A DNA stretch of 64,000 nt from Oryza sativa Japonica Group. Its lineage: Eukaryota > Streptophyta > Magnoliopsida > Poales > Poaceae. The notes below the pieces were generated by a model. It made no database searches and had not been told where the DNA came from. It saw nothing but the letters and a program-made list of their open reading frames with translations. The translations under genes were made by a program, and so were the position numbers. Where the stretch lies: assembly GCF_034140825.1 (NCBI RefSeq), contig NC_089041.1, positions 1,312,001-1,376,000 of the forward strand. The letters run 5' to 3'. Shown one piece after another: positions 34,144 through 45,075 of the stretch (the stretch's first letter is position 1; each line of letters begins with the position of its first letter).

Positions 34144-34662
34144 ATGGCGTCGAAAGCCTTTGCACTCGTGCTGCTGGCGGCGGCGACGCTGGCCATGGCG
34201 GCCAGCACGGCGGCGGCGCAGAGCTCGCCGCAGGACTTCGTCGACGCCCACAACGACGCCCGCCGCGGCGAGGGCGTCGGCCTCCCCGACGTGGTGTGGA
34301 ACACGACGCTGCAGGCGTTCGCGGAGAGCTACGTGGCGGTGCTCGCCGCCACCTGCAGCCTCGACCACTCGAACAGCGTGCAGCTGGGCTACGGCGAGAA
34401 CCTGTACATGGGCGGCGCCGGCAGCGCGTCGACGGCGGCGGACGCGGTCGGCTTGTGGATGGAGGAGAAGGCGGACTACGTGTACAGCAGCAACACGTGC
34501 ACGAGGGGGGCGCTGCTCGACTGCGGCCACTACACGCAGGTGGTGTGGCGGAGCACGACGTCGATCGGCTGCGCGCGCGCCGCCTGCAGCAACGGCGGCG
34601 GTGTCATCATCAGCTGCAACTATTTCCCGCCCGGCAACTTCCCCGATCAGCGCCCTTACTAG
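34144..34662 (+). CDS. PR-1 family CAP/SCP secreted protein, gene 3
   Basis: Single exon, 172 aa from the ATG at 34144 (MASKAFALVLLAAATLAMAA). The signal peptide is about 1-25, with mature start near QSSPQDF. CAP landmarks: AHNDARR, YGENLYMG, GHYTQVVW and CNYFPPGNF, with terminal RPY. Six cysteines are kept. The CAPE-type tail PPGNFPDQRPY with CNYF before it is the most canonical of the three PR-1 types here. Known: secreted defence protein with a sterol-binding CAP cavity. Its promoter region has a decapitated paralogue at 27190-32640. The matching second copy would lie right of the window in unit 2. Confidence 0.94.
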   Translation: MASKAFALVLLAAATLAMAASTAAAQSSPQDFVDAHNDARRGEGVGLPDVVWNTTLQAFAESYVAVLAATCSLDHSNSVQLGYGENLYMGGAGSASTAADAVGLWMEEKADYVYSSNTCTRGALLDCGHYTQVVWRSTTSIGCARAACSNGGGVIISCNYFPPGNFPDQRPY

Positions 34663-34984
34663 TACACTATACTTACTACTACATGAATGTACGCATCAGA
34701 TATATATTTATATGAATAAATTAATCACGTTCATGTATGTATAACATATACAGTACCATATTCGTACTTACTATAATAAGTAAGGCAAATTTTTCTACGC
34801 GGCATCGCAGTTGTGTGGTTTTAGCCTAGGGACACCGAAAAACAAAGCTTTGGGGGAAAGACACTACATAACCATAGATATTTATCGATGAGCACCGTGC
34901 CGTCTAAATGAAACTTGCCATGCTGACGTGGCGGTTCAGGAGCCCTTTTTTAATGTGGTTGGACCGAAATGCCCTTGCGCCTTA
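34663..34984. other. 3' flank of PR-1 gene 3
   Basis: Probable 3' UTR to about 34790. The stretch 34790-34935 (TTTCTACGCGGCATCGC onward) may be a transposon end but has no mirrored partner in view. Confidence 0.4.
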
Positions 34985-35382
34985 TCTCCCTTGAGGGAGT
35001 AGCCGGTCATGGTGAAGAACCCCTCGGTGGCGTAGATGATGGGGCAGTCCGGGCGCGTCGCGTCGGAGACGACGAACGTCTGCTGCAGGCTGGACAGCGC
35101 GTCCTTGACCTCCAGCGACACCCACGCGGCAGCCAGTCTTACGACGCGCGGCCGCCGCCGCGCGCCGCCGTCCACTGACGACTTGCATGCCGCTCCCGTC
35201 CCCGACGTGCCGCCGTTGTCGCACCACGCCGCCGCCACCGGACGCCAAGCCTGCTGCTGCTGGGCGCTGCTTCCGCTAGAGCCCTCCTCGGCAACGATCT
35301 CCAAGCCGGCGGCGGTGGAGATGGGGAACGCCATCCACTTCTCCACCGCGTCCACTATCTCCTTCGAGCTGCTGGCCGCCAT
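34985..35382 (-). pseudogene. Phototropin (PHOT1-like) N-terminal fragment reaching into the LOV1 domain
   Basis: The minus-strand frame from the ATG at 35382 reads [20 protein letters not shown], then [20 protein letters not shown], then [20 protein letters not shown] and [15 protein letters not shown]. Known: these are the N-terminus and first strands of the LOV1 (PAS) domain of plant phototropin 1 blue-light receptors. The similarity stops after MTGYS, before the flavin-binding NCRFLQ motif; the following residues are unrelated. No second LOV domain or kinase is present. No intron is seen within the match. Inference: a captured or duplicated gene fragment, not a working receptor. It ends 67 bp from the CACTA terminus at 35449. 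A short chimeric frame runs on to 34936. Confidence 0.85.
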
Positions 35383-35483
35383 GGATGCCGACGAGATTGT
35401 CCTCGGCTATTATCAGCAAAGGTGTAACAATCTTGGCAGTGCAACTGCCACTGGTGGAGAAACCATCTTTCGTCGGTCGGGCT

Positions 35484-35752
35484 AATTCCACAATAGTCCC
35501 GGTTGCAACAAAAACCGGGACTAAAGATCATCTTTAGTCCCGGTTAAAAAGGGTAACGGGCATATTTGATCTACACCAACCGGGACTAAAGATCGTAACT
35601 TTAGTCCCGGTTCAAATGCTGTAAGGGCCTGTCAGGTCCCCCGGGATCTTTAGTCCCGGTTAATAACACCAACCGGGACTAAAGATCGTAACTAAAGATC
35701 ACAGCGATCTTTAGCCCCGGTTCATAACACCAACCGGGACTAAAGTCTCACC
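35484..35752. repeat. CACTA subterminal repeat array (left)
   Basis: About eight TAGTCCCGGTT or inverted AACCGGGACTA units, some in hairpin pairs. Known: such motifs bind the element's own transposition proteins. A TATA-like TATATAAAT follows at 35754, so the array also forms the promoter of the transposase gene. Confidence 0.85.
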
Positions 35753-35763
35753 CCTATATAAAT

Positions 35764-36334
35764 GTCTTCTTCCTCCTTCAGCCCGAGCAAGCTTCAAAAT
35801 TTCTTCAAAAAAGAGGGGAGGTCATGCCAAAATTTCTAGTAAATTTATTTTGGTGATTATATACAAATCAGAGGTGCCTAAAAGGTTAGCAACTTCATCC
35901 TCCAATGTTTTTTTTTTCATATTACATTTGGAGCTATGTTTTGCACACATTTTTGTGACCAAAATTTTGTTGTTATTTGATGAGAGAGAAAATTTGTGTG
36001 GAGAATAAAGAATATATAGAAATTTAGTTTATTTGCTAAAGAAGGTTTTATAAAAAAGTTGAGAAGGAAAATATAGTGAAAGTTAATCTTGAATAATAGA
36101 AAACAAAGTAAAATGACAAATTAAAATAAGTACAACACATTAATATTAGTTTAAAACTTTATAAATAGTAAATATATAATTATTCGGTGTAATATTTCAT
36201 AATATTTGTAGGAATAATGATATGTCATTATTGTGTGACTGTTGAAAGAGTTTGTAATTATTTTATAATTATTGTATGACTGTCATTATTGTACGAATAA
36301 TTATGTGTGTACGATTTTTTTTCATGTTATGTAG
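35764..36334. other. CACTA transposase leader/intron
   Basis: AT-rich, non-coding. It holds the probable 5' UTR and first intron between the TATA at 35754 and the coding start at 36335. Confidence 0.5.
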
Positions 36335-39300
36335 ATGGATCGGCAATGGATGTACGCTGACCGGTGGTCCAAAGAGTTTATTGACGGCGTGCATTATTTT
36401 TTGAGAGTGGCCGAAGCTAACATGCAAAAGGGTTTTATTTGTTGTCCATGCAATAAGTGTAAGAATCAGAAGGAGTATTCTGCATGCAGGACTATTCATT
36501 TCCACTTGTTTGAGTCGGGGTTCATGCCAAGCTATAATTGTTGGACATCCCACGGAGAGCAAGGTGTTGAAATGGAAGAAGATGAAGTGGAAGACGACAA
36601 TATTCCGGACTTTGCTCAGTACGCTGGATTTGAATGAAATCAAACGGGCGAGGAGGAAAGGGATGCTGATGGTAACAACATTGCGGATGATCTTGGTCAG
36701 ATGTTGCAGGACGCCATGGAGGATTGCGAAAGTGAAAAGGGGGCCCATAAATTGGACAAGATGTTAGAGGACCATAGAACGTCGTTGTACCCAGGTTGCG
36801 AGCAGGGGCACAAAAAGTTGGATACCACTCTGGAGTTCTTGCAATGGAAGGCAAAAAATGGTGTTAGTGACAAGGCATTTGGCGATTTATTGAAACTCGT
36901 TAAGAACATTCTTCCGGAGGGAAACAAGTTGCCCGAGACAACGTACGAGGCTAAGAAGATAGTGTGCCCTCTAGGACTGAAAGTTCAGAAGATTCACGCA
37001 TGTCCGAATGATTGTATTCTATATCGCGGTGAGGAGTACGAGAACCTAGAAGCATGCCCTGTTTGCAAAGCACTACGATAAAAGATTAGACGAGATGATC
37101 CAGGAGAAGTTGACGGGCAGCTAACGAAGAAGAGAATTCCTGCTAAGGTGATGTGGTATTTCCCTATAATATCACGGCTAAGGCGTTTGTTCAGGAACAA
37201 GGGGAACGCTAGAATGATGCGGTGGCACGCTGAAGAGCGTCAACAGGACGGGATGCTGAGACACCCCGCCGATGGTTTGCAGTGGCGAAACATCGATAGA
37301 AAATTTAAAGACTTTGGAAAGGACGCACGAAACATACAGTTTGGTTTAAGTACGGATGGCATGAATCCTTTTGGAGAGATGAGCAGCGGCCACAGCACTT
37401 GGCCCGTTACGATATGTATCTACAACCTCCCCCCGTGGCTATGCATGAAGAGGAAGTACATAATGATGCCGATTATAATTCAAGGGCCCAAGCAACCTGG
37501 TAACGACATCGATGTGTACCTAAGACCACTGGTCGAAGATCTTAAACTGTTGTGGAAGAAGGAAGGTGTCCCCGTGTGGGATGAGGACAAACAGAAGGAG
37601 TTTAACCTACGAGCGCTGCTGTTCGTAACCATCAACGATTGGCCTGCACTTAGCAACCTATCCGGGCAGTCCAACAAGGGGTACAAGGCTTGCACTCACT
37701 GTATGGATGAAACAGAAAGTACGTATCTTAAGTACTGTAGGAAGGTTGTGTACATGGGTCATCGTCGATTCCTTGCAGCAAACCATCCGGTTCGGAAGAA
37801 AGGCAAGCACTTTGAACATAAGGCGGACCACCGTACGAAGCCTAAACATCGCAGCGGAAAAACAGTGTTTGCTATGGTTAAAGATCTTAAAGTAGTGTTT
37901 GGAAAGGGGCGTGGCAGCCAGCCTATAGAGAGCGAAGATGGTCACGCGGCGATGTGGAAAAAGAACTCTATATTTTGGGAGTTATCCTATTGGGAATTCT
38001 TGGACGTCCGCCACGCAATCGACGTGATGCACCTCACTAACAATCTTTGCGTAAACCTTCTTGGCTTCCTAGGTGTATATGGAAAGTCGAAAGATACACT
38101 GGAAGCACGTAATGATCTAAAGCATATGGAACAACGCGGTGACCTTCACCCAGAACCAAAGGAGAAAGGAAGCCATTACTTGAGTCTAGCCAGCTACACT
38201 CTTAGCAAGGCAGAGAAGGAAAGTACGTTTGAATGCTTGGAGAGCATCAAGGTACCGTCTGGATACTCCACGAATATAAAGCGAATAATAAGCACGAAGG
38301 AGAAGAAGTTCACAAACCTAAAGTCTCATGACTGTCACGTGTTGATGACACAGCTGCTACCAGTTGTAATAAGGGGTATCCTCCCAGACAATGTCCGGGC
38401 AATAATAACAAAGCTATGTGCTTTCATGAACGCAATTTCGCAGAAGGTCATCGATCCTCATAGATTAGAAGCCCTGCAAAATGATGTGGTGCAATGTCTT
38501 GTCAGCTTTGAGTTGATATTTCCACCTTCATTTTTCAATATAATGACGCATCTGCTTTGTCACCTTGTCAAAGAGATCGGTATTCTCGGTCCTGTGTACC
38601 TACACAACATGTTTCCTTTCGAGAGGTACATGGGCGTTCTGAAGAAGTATGTTCGTAACCGTGCTCGTCCAGAGGCAAGCATCGCCAAGGGGTATGGAAC
38701 AGAGGAGGTCATCGAATTCTGCGTAGAATTTATCGAAGACCTTCGCCCAATCGGGATACCTGAATCACGCCATGAAGGGAGACTACGGGGAAAGGGGACT
38801 CTCGGAAAGAAAGCAATAATGACGTTAGACAACAATTTATTCCGTAAAGCCCATTTCACGGTTCTGCAACAATCTTCATTGGTGGCTCTCTACATCGAGG
38901 AGCACTTGGCTCTAGTTTGCACCAAAAACATCGGTAAGTCCGATGCATGGATTACAAGGCATCACATTGATACTTTCTCCACATGGCTGCGACAACATCT
39001 CATGGGTAATGAGACGATTAACCAACAACTGGCCTTCCTGGCGAGGGGACCATCTGGCTCGATCGCGACATTCCAGGTATATGAAATCAATGGGTACACA
39101 TTCTACACGAGGGCCCAAGACATGAAGAGCACGAACCAGAACAGTGCTGTTCGTATCGATGCCATGGGACACGATGGTACAACTGGCACGTATTACGGTG
39201 CCATCGAGGACATATGGGAACTTGACTATGGACCTCTCAAGGTCCCTTTGTTCCGGTGCCAATGGGTTAGGTTGACTGGTGGAGGCGTAACGATTGATGA

Positions 39301-39541
39301 CAGTGGGATGACAACGGTTGACCTTAACAAGGTTGGATACTCGGACGAACCTTTTGTCCTTGCCAATGATGTAACCCAAGTTTTTTACGTCAAGGACATG
39401 TCTAGCAAAGAAAAAAAGGGCAAAGTGACTGACGAGCCGAAGCGCCACGTGGTTCTCCCAGGAAAAAGAAAAATCGTCGGATTAGAGGACAAGACTGACG
39501 AGGATTACGATCAGTTTGATGGGCAACCCCTTTCACGATGA
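36335..39541 (+). pseudogene. CACTA transposase (TNPD/tnp2 type)
   Basis: One reading frame covers the region. The N-terminus (MDRQWMYADRWSKEFIDGVH) is the transposase-associated domain with CNKCKNQ. The tnp2 domain follows (NIQFGLSTDGMNPFGEMSSG, LWKKEGVPVWDE, ALLFVTINDWPALSNLSGQS). Then come DUF4218 (LLPVVIRGILPDNVRAIITK, HNMFPFERYMGVLKKYVRNR) and DUF4216 near the C-terminus (GTYYGAIEDIWELDYGPLKV, VPLFRCQWVR). Known: this protein cuts the CACTA ends. The frame is interrupted by a TGA at 36635-36637 and a TAA at 37079-37081 (after CKALR), while the 797-residue part from 37148 is open. Inference: recently inactivated. Codon use and GC are lower than in the host PR-1 genes. Confidence 0.88.
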
Positions 39542-40215
39542 CAATTGACCCTAGCATCCTCCTATCAAATGAAGACACCCCTTACTCACGTAGCGATCAC
39601 AAGGAATGAACAATAGTGAGGAGAAAGTACGTCCGGTCAACCGTCACCGCCGATGTATTGCCGTAATTGTTCTGTACACGATGTAAACTATGTTGGATGT
39701 ACCGAATATCTATACTAATCAATTGTTGTATGGCATATGTAAAATACGTATGATTATTAGAATTTTTATCAAATTGAAATCATCCATATGCTAGTTATAT
39801 ATGATTATTAGATTTTTTGTTAATTATGTATGATTATTAGAATTTTAATCAAATTAAAATCATCCATATGCTACATATATATGATTATTAGAATTTCTAA
39901 AGGTTTTAAATCATGCATGTGGTATTTACATATGTTAATTAGAATTTTTATCAATTTAATATCATGATATGCTAGTTATATATGATATTAGATTTTGTAT
40001 TAATTTTAAATCATGCATGTGCTATTATGTTAATTAGAATTTTTAACAATTTTAAATCATTCATGTGCTTATTATATATTATCCACGTATTCTACTACGT
40101 ACAACAATAATTTTTCGAAGGTTTTATCATTAATTGTTCGACTTTAAATAATTGTAATGCATTATTTACTATTTTAGAAACACATATGCAATGAAATTGA
40201 AGACACAACTGCTAT
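39542..40215. repeat. AT-rich imperfect repeats inside the CACTA element
   Basis: Repeated TATATATGATTATTAGAATTT and AATCATCCATATGCTA motifs with a period of roughly 60-70 bp (39740-40090). Non-coding spacer between transposase stop and the second repeat array. Confidence 0.65.
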
Positions 40216-40446
40216 TATCTTTATTCCCGGTTCCTAACCCTAACCGGGTTTAAAAAGAATTTGGAAATAGCGGGAAAAGATCTTTAGTCCCGGTTCCTGA
40301 GAACAACCGGGAGTAAAAATATCTTTACTCCCGGTTTATGAGAACAACCGGGACTAAAGATCTTTTCTTTAGTCCCGGTTGTTGTCAACAACCGGGAGTA
40401 AAGATATCTTTACTCCTGGTTGTTCTCACCAACCGGGACTAAAGAT
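40216..40446. repeat. CACTA subterminal-type repeat array (internal)
   Basis: About nine TAGTCCCGGTT / AACCGGGA(C/G)TA units in hairpin pairs, with TATATATATTCCC following at 40453. It precedes the second CACTA gene the way the left array precedes the first. The downstream CTTCTCCACCAACAC (40482-40496) resembles an inverted copy of the element terminus with mismatches. Confidence 0.8.
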
Positions 40447-40496
40447 CCGGGGGTATATATATTCCCGGTGCGCCCTCGTCTTCTCCACCAACACTT

Positions 40497-41130
40497 AGCC
40501 GTTTTTCGATCTTGATCGGCCTCTCCTTCGCCGCCACCGTGCCTAGGGCAACCCCGCGCCGACACCGCCGTCGTTTCTCGCCGTCGCTTGGTGGTCCTCG
40601 CCGCCTCCGCCGCAGACGCCGCCGCCGCATCTCTTGGGTGAGAGCCGCCGCTGCCTCTCTCTCTCTCTTGATCTCGATCTCGATCTCTCTCTCTGATCGA
40701 TCTCCACGGCCGGCCGACGACCGACTTCGATCGACGCGGCCGCTGCCGCCGTCGACGACGTCGCCACTGCCACGAACGCCGCCCCCCCGAGCTTGATCGC
40801 CACGCCACCGCGCCACGCCGCCGCTACGCCACTCGGCCGCCACCGCCTCGAGCTCGCCACGCCGCCACTACGCCACGCCGCGGCCGTCGCGTGCCGCCAC
40901 CGCGCCCGCACGCCGCTGGGCCCCGACGCCGCGGCCGTGCCCGCACGCCGCTGGCCCCGACGCCGCCCCTGCGCCCCCACGCCGCTGGCCCCGACACCGC
41001 AGCCGCGCCCCCACGCCGCCGGGCCCCCACGCCGCCGGGCCCCCACGCCGCCGCCGCCGCCGCGCCCGCACGCCGCCGGGCCGGCCCACGGCGCCCCGAC
41101 GCCGCCGCCACTGCACGCCACTTCCGCGCG
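40497..41130. other. GC-rich leader of the second CACTA gene
   Basis: Very GC-rich, CGCC-repeat sequence. Several long frames run through it on both strands, all of them simple Pro/Arg/Ala/Gly composition. I read it as untranslated leader or degenerate captured DNA, not coding. Confidence 0.5.
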
Positions 41131-41149
41131 CGCCCGAACGTGACCGAAC

Positions 41150-41425
41150 GCGAAGAACGTGAACGATACGTGGACGACCTTTGAACGAACGCTGAACGAA
41201 CGTGAACGAAACGTTAACGAACGCGAACAAACGTAACGAAACGTTAACGAACGCGAACGAACGTGAACGAAACGTTAACGAACGTGAACGAAACGTTAAC
41301 GAACGCGAACGAACGTGCACGAAACGTTAACGAACGCGGACGAACGTAACGAAACGTTAACGAACGCGAACGAACGTGAACAATACGATTACAAAACGCG
41401 AACGAACGTGCACGAAACGCTTACG
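41150..41425. repeat. Tandem array built on AACGAACGTGAACGAAACGTT
   Basis: Seven or more units of about 21 or 30 bp, assembled from GAACG and AACG blocks and ending in AAACGTTAACG. No target duplication. It sits between the GC-rich leader and the coding part of the second CACTA gene. Confidence 0.85.
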
Positions 41426-41619
41426 AACATGAATGCACTTGTACTAAATGTGTGAGAACGAACGCGTTTCTACTAATACGATTTACTGGTAATGTTGCAG
41501 AGAAGACGTTTAGACTAATACATTTTCCTGGTAATGTTGCAGAGAAGACGTCGGCGTCGTCCCTCAAGCCGAAGTGGTAGCTAGCCATCGAAGGAATTCG
41601 CGCAGGCAAGTGATGTAAT

Positions 41620-42115
41620 TAAGTGATTGTTAGATATTTAATATAAGATTGTTACACTTAGCATACATGATTATTACACTTTTAATATAAGATTGTTATC
41701 GATTTAATATAATTAAGATTAGTAGCGATTTAATATGAGATTGTTATACTTAGCATATATGACTATTACAATTCAAATATAAGATTATTAGAGATTAAAT
41801 ATAAGATTGTTAGAGATTTAATATAAGATTGTTAGACTTAGCATATATAAATGATTATTACAATTTTAATATGAGATTAGTAGCAATTTAATATAAGATT
41901 ATTAGACTTAGCATATATATATATATATGACTTACAATTTTAATATAAGATTATTAGAGATTAAATATAAGATTGTTAGAGATTTAATATAAGATTGTTA
42001 GACTTAGCATATATAAATGATTATTACAATTTTAATATGAGATTAGTAGCCATTTAATATAAGATTATTAGAGATTTAATATAAAATTAGCAGAGTTTCA
42101 ATATTACGGTTAGCA
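41620..42115. repeat. AT-rich higher-order repeat, period 166 bp
   Basis: Short units (TTTAATATAAGATTATTAGA, about 20-25 bp) are grouped in a larger repeat: GCATATATAAATGATTATTA occurs at 41841 and again at 42007. Probably intronic within the second CACTA gene. Confidence 0.8.
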
Positions 42116-42157
42116 AATACATCCTATATACCTAACAAATATTTTTTGTATGCACAG

Positions 42158-44728
42158 ATGGCTGATCGCGATGAGGAACAGATACTATACGAAACAATCG
42201 CAGAGGGAAGCAGCCAGTATTGGAACGAGGAGGGTAACGTGGAGAGGGATGCAGAGGGGAACGATGCGGAGGAGGCTAATGGAAGTCAACCCTCTGCTGG
42301 ACAGAAGAGGGCACGCGGACAACGAGGTGCCGCGAAGAAGATAGAGGGTCGGCACATCATAACTGAGGTGGACGAAGACGGCCGACCTAGTGCCCCGGCA
42401 GAAGCAGCCAGGAATTTTGTACGCCACAGCGGTTGGGTTGTGAGGGACAACGTGCCTGTCAGCACGGTGTACTGGCGCAGAACAAGGGCACGCGGGGATG
42501 ATGACAGCTTTGTCCCGGACTCAGAGAAAGAGATGTTGTGGACCACATTGCTCGAGACGTTCACGCTACCCGCGGGTACGGATAACTTAGTGAAATAGTG
42601 GACTCTGAAGAAAATGGCAGAACAGTTCTAGAGCTTCAAGGGAGATCTCTACAAGAAATACATCCTGAAGGGACTAACACCGAACTTCGACGTATTCCCA
42701 AAGCTAAGGGATCATTGGGACGAGTTCGTTGCTTACAAGACAGGGCAACAAGGGCAAGAGATGATGGCCAGAAACAAGGAAAATGCCGCCAAGAAGAAGT
42801 ACCATCACCACTTGGGGTCAGGCGGATATAGCGTCGCGAAGCCGAAGTGGGAGGAGATGGAGGCTAGCTTGCTTGAGGGGGGTATCGAACCGGCCACCGC
42901 TAAATGGCCGGATCGATCGAAGTTCTGGTACTATGCTCACGGTGGAACGCTTAACCCAGTTGATGGCTCCCTTGTCTTCAGCGATCAGATATGCGAGGCT
43001 GCCAGTCGACTAACGGACGCAGTGGTGGCCTCTTCTCAGGGCACATTCCGACCCGACAGAGAGAAGGATGAGCTGTCACTCGCCCTACAGACTCCCGAGC
43101 ATCCAGGACAAACACGAGGGAAAGGCGTGATTCCCTAGAAGATTGGATTTAAGGAGGACATCCACACGTACAGGAGTCGGATGAGGAGCAAGAGAGATAC
43201 CGAGGCGAAGATTGCAGATCTTGAGTACAGGGTATTGAGCTACGAGCTCAGCATGCAAGAGGAGGTGGCAAGGAAGGTGGATGAACGTATGGCCGCACAT
43301 CGGTCCCAGGATCCCCAGCCGTACATTCATCCTGTAATGGTCAGCACATCAGGCAATCGTAGCAGCTGCGCCTCAACGGGGCAGGTCGGATCACAGAGCA
43401 TGGACGCCGTGCAAACCTAGGACGCAACCACCTGCCCTGTTGATGAGATCACGCAGCGGACACCATGTGAGTTGCATATTCCCTTCAAGAACTTATCAAT
43501 CAAGGTATGCTCGTAGTTTGATGATTTTTGACTTGTACATTCCGCAAGTTGCTGCTTAGGTTGATTACTAATAGATAACCTCTCATCACGTGAAGGTGGC
43601 GTCGGGAATGGCCATCCCAACGGACCCTTCCGGGACTTACCACTGCAGGCCGATTCCAGCAGGATACTCGAGGGTCGAAGTTGAGCTGGTGGAAGCCGCG
43701 TACGAGGACCTCGAGTTGGACTACCCAGGAGGGGACGGTGAGACGCATCTACGAGACACAAGCCACGCCATCATACTATGGCGCAAGCGGTACATCATCC
43801 TTCCTGGGCGACAAGCGGCGTCTTGTGCACCATCTCCTCCGGCTCCGCCATCTCCTCCTGCACCATCTCCTCCGGTTCCTCCGCCACGTCCTCCTGCACC
43901 ATCTCCTCCGGCTCCTCCGCCACCTCCTGCTGCACCATCTCCTCCGGCTCCTCCGCCTCCACCGTGTCCGCCTGCACCTCCCAAGACAAGGTCTTGCCAA
44001 GCTCCACCGCCTGCCCGCACAAGGGCAACGAAGAAGGCGAAAGTCGACGCCACCAAAAACAAGGAGCCACCATACGATTGCAGTCAAGAGGAGCTTGATG
44101 CTTATGCGGCAGGGAGGTGAAGAGGCAACTCAAGCCTCGGAGTACTGAAAAGAAGATACCTATTGACCCGAGCGTGAAGAACTTCTTCAAGGGAATGTCC
44201 AAAACAAACAAGGAGGCGTTACAGATATCGGACTATGACCGAACACTTCAGAGAGCCTATCACAAGAAGTCCAAACCAGTCCCTCAGCTTGGAGAACAAC
44301 CAAACCAAGAGGTCGAGCCGTTGGTGACCGGCGAAGATTTTGGCATAACGGATTTCATTGCAGACACTAGTCTATCTGTGGATCAGTTGGTTGGAGGCGC
44401 ACCAATCCCGAAGGCGGAAGTGGCATACAAGTTTGAACTCGGTAAACCGCTTGTCAAACCTGAACAGCTGGAGTCCCTACCGACACAGATGTACAAATTC
44501 CATGAACGGTACATGGAAATGAGCTCCAACAGTAGAGAGATGTTCGGGGCGAGGATCAGAAACCCCGACTTCTTGCAAGGAGACGGGGTTACTAATCGGG
44601 ACTCCAAACGGTTTCTCCACCAGTGTGTGCAACCGCCGATTCTTGCTGCAAACAACAACACGAAGAACAAACCAAACCGAAAGAGAAAAAAAAATCAGCA
44701 GAGAGTACATTACGCAGACAGCACCTAG
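42158..44728 (+). pseudogene. Second CACTA gene (TNPA-like/plant En-Spm transposase 24 type)
   Basis: The frame begins MADRDEEQILYETIAEGSSQ, runs through GRHIITEVDEDGRPSAPAEA, WTLKKMAEQF and LGSGGYSVAKPKWEEMEASL to coiled-coil sequence (LEYRVLSYELSMQEEVARKV). After a probable intron (about 43505-43595) come MAIPTDPSGTYHCRPIPAGY, a Pro-rich stretch (43830-43985) and a C-terminal block (VKNFFKGMSKTNKEALQISD). Known: such proteins bind CACTA subterminal repeats and assist transposition. At least four in-frame stops occur before 43420, and the last block is in another frame, so it is a pseudogene. It is read in the same direction as the transposase. Confidence 0.75.
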
Positions 44729-44837
44729 AAAAGAACAAATTAATCACCACAAACCATGCGACCAATCCCTGCTCCAACAAATCTAGGACACCACGAAAAG
44801 GGAAAGATACCTCAACAGAAGGATTCTTTTCGATGAA

Positions 44838-45075
44838 CACTACTACAAAACATTAAATAGATGTCGGCGCTAAAGGCCACCGGAAGTGGTAAAATCGACA
44901 CCTAGCTATAGCGTCTTTCCTACTCACGTGCCCACCCACGCGTCCGTCCACATGCCAAATTTCAAAAGACCGGCACCTTTTTCCTCAAATAGGTGCTAGT
45001 TTTTATTGAATATCCAGCACCTTTTAGTACCCATCCCATCGGAGTAGTTGACACAGAATCTTTGTAAGAACCGGA
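44838..45075 (+). mobile_element. Left end of a second CACTA element
   Basis: CACTACTACAAAA is a typical CACTA terminus, pointing right. The following AGATGTCGGCGCTAAAGG region differs from the first element's subterminal repeats, so it is another family. It is cut after about 238 bp by the chromovirus LTR at 45076. No coding sequence in view. Confidence 0.65.

Larger units (their letters stand above)
35449..44837 (+). mobile_element. CACTA (En/Spm) DNA transposon, Rim2/Hipa-like, decayed
   Basis: The left end CACTGGTGGAGAAACC matches the Rim2/Hipa terminus as I remember it. It is followed by subterminal TAGTCCCGGTT / AACCGGGACTA repeats (35484-35752). Inside are a TNPD-like transposase (36335-39541) and a second CACTA gene (42158-44728). 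A second array of the same subterminal repeats lies mid-element (40216-40446). No right-hand terminus is visible; the sequence meets another CACTA end at 44838. Both genes have in-frame stops, so the copy is not autonomous. Confidence 0.85.

Noticed and set aside
40410-41320. Several overlapping 90-190 aa frames on both strands
   Set aside because: Low-complexity products of GC-rich simple sequence inside the CACTA leader; no motif.
44838-44850. CACTACTACAAAA as the right end of the first CACTA element
   Set aside because: A right end should read as the reverse complement (ending TAGTG) and should match CACTGGTGGAGAAACC. The orientation and sequence fit the left end of another element.
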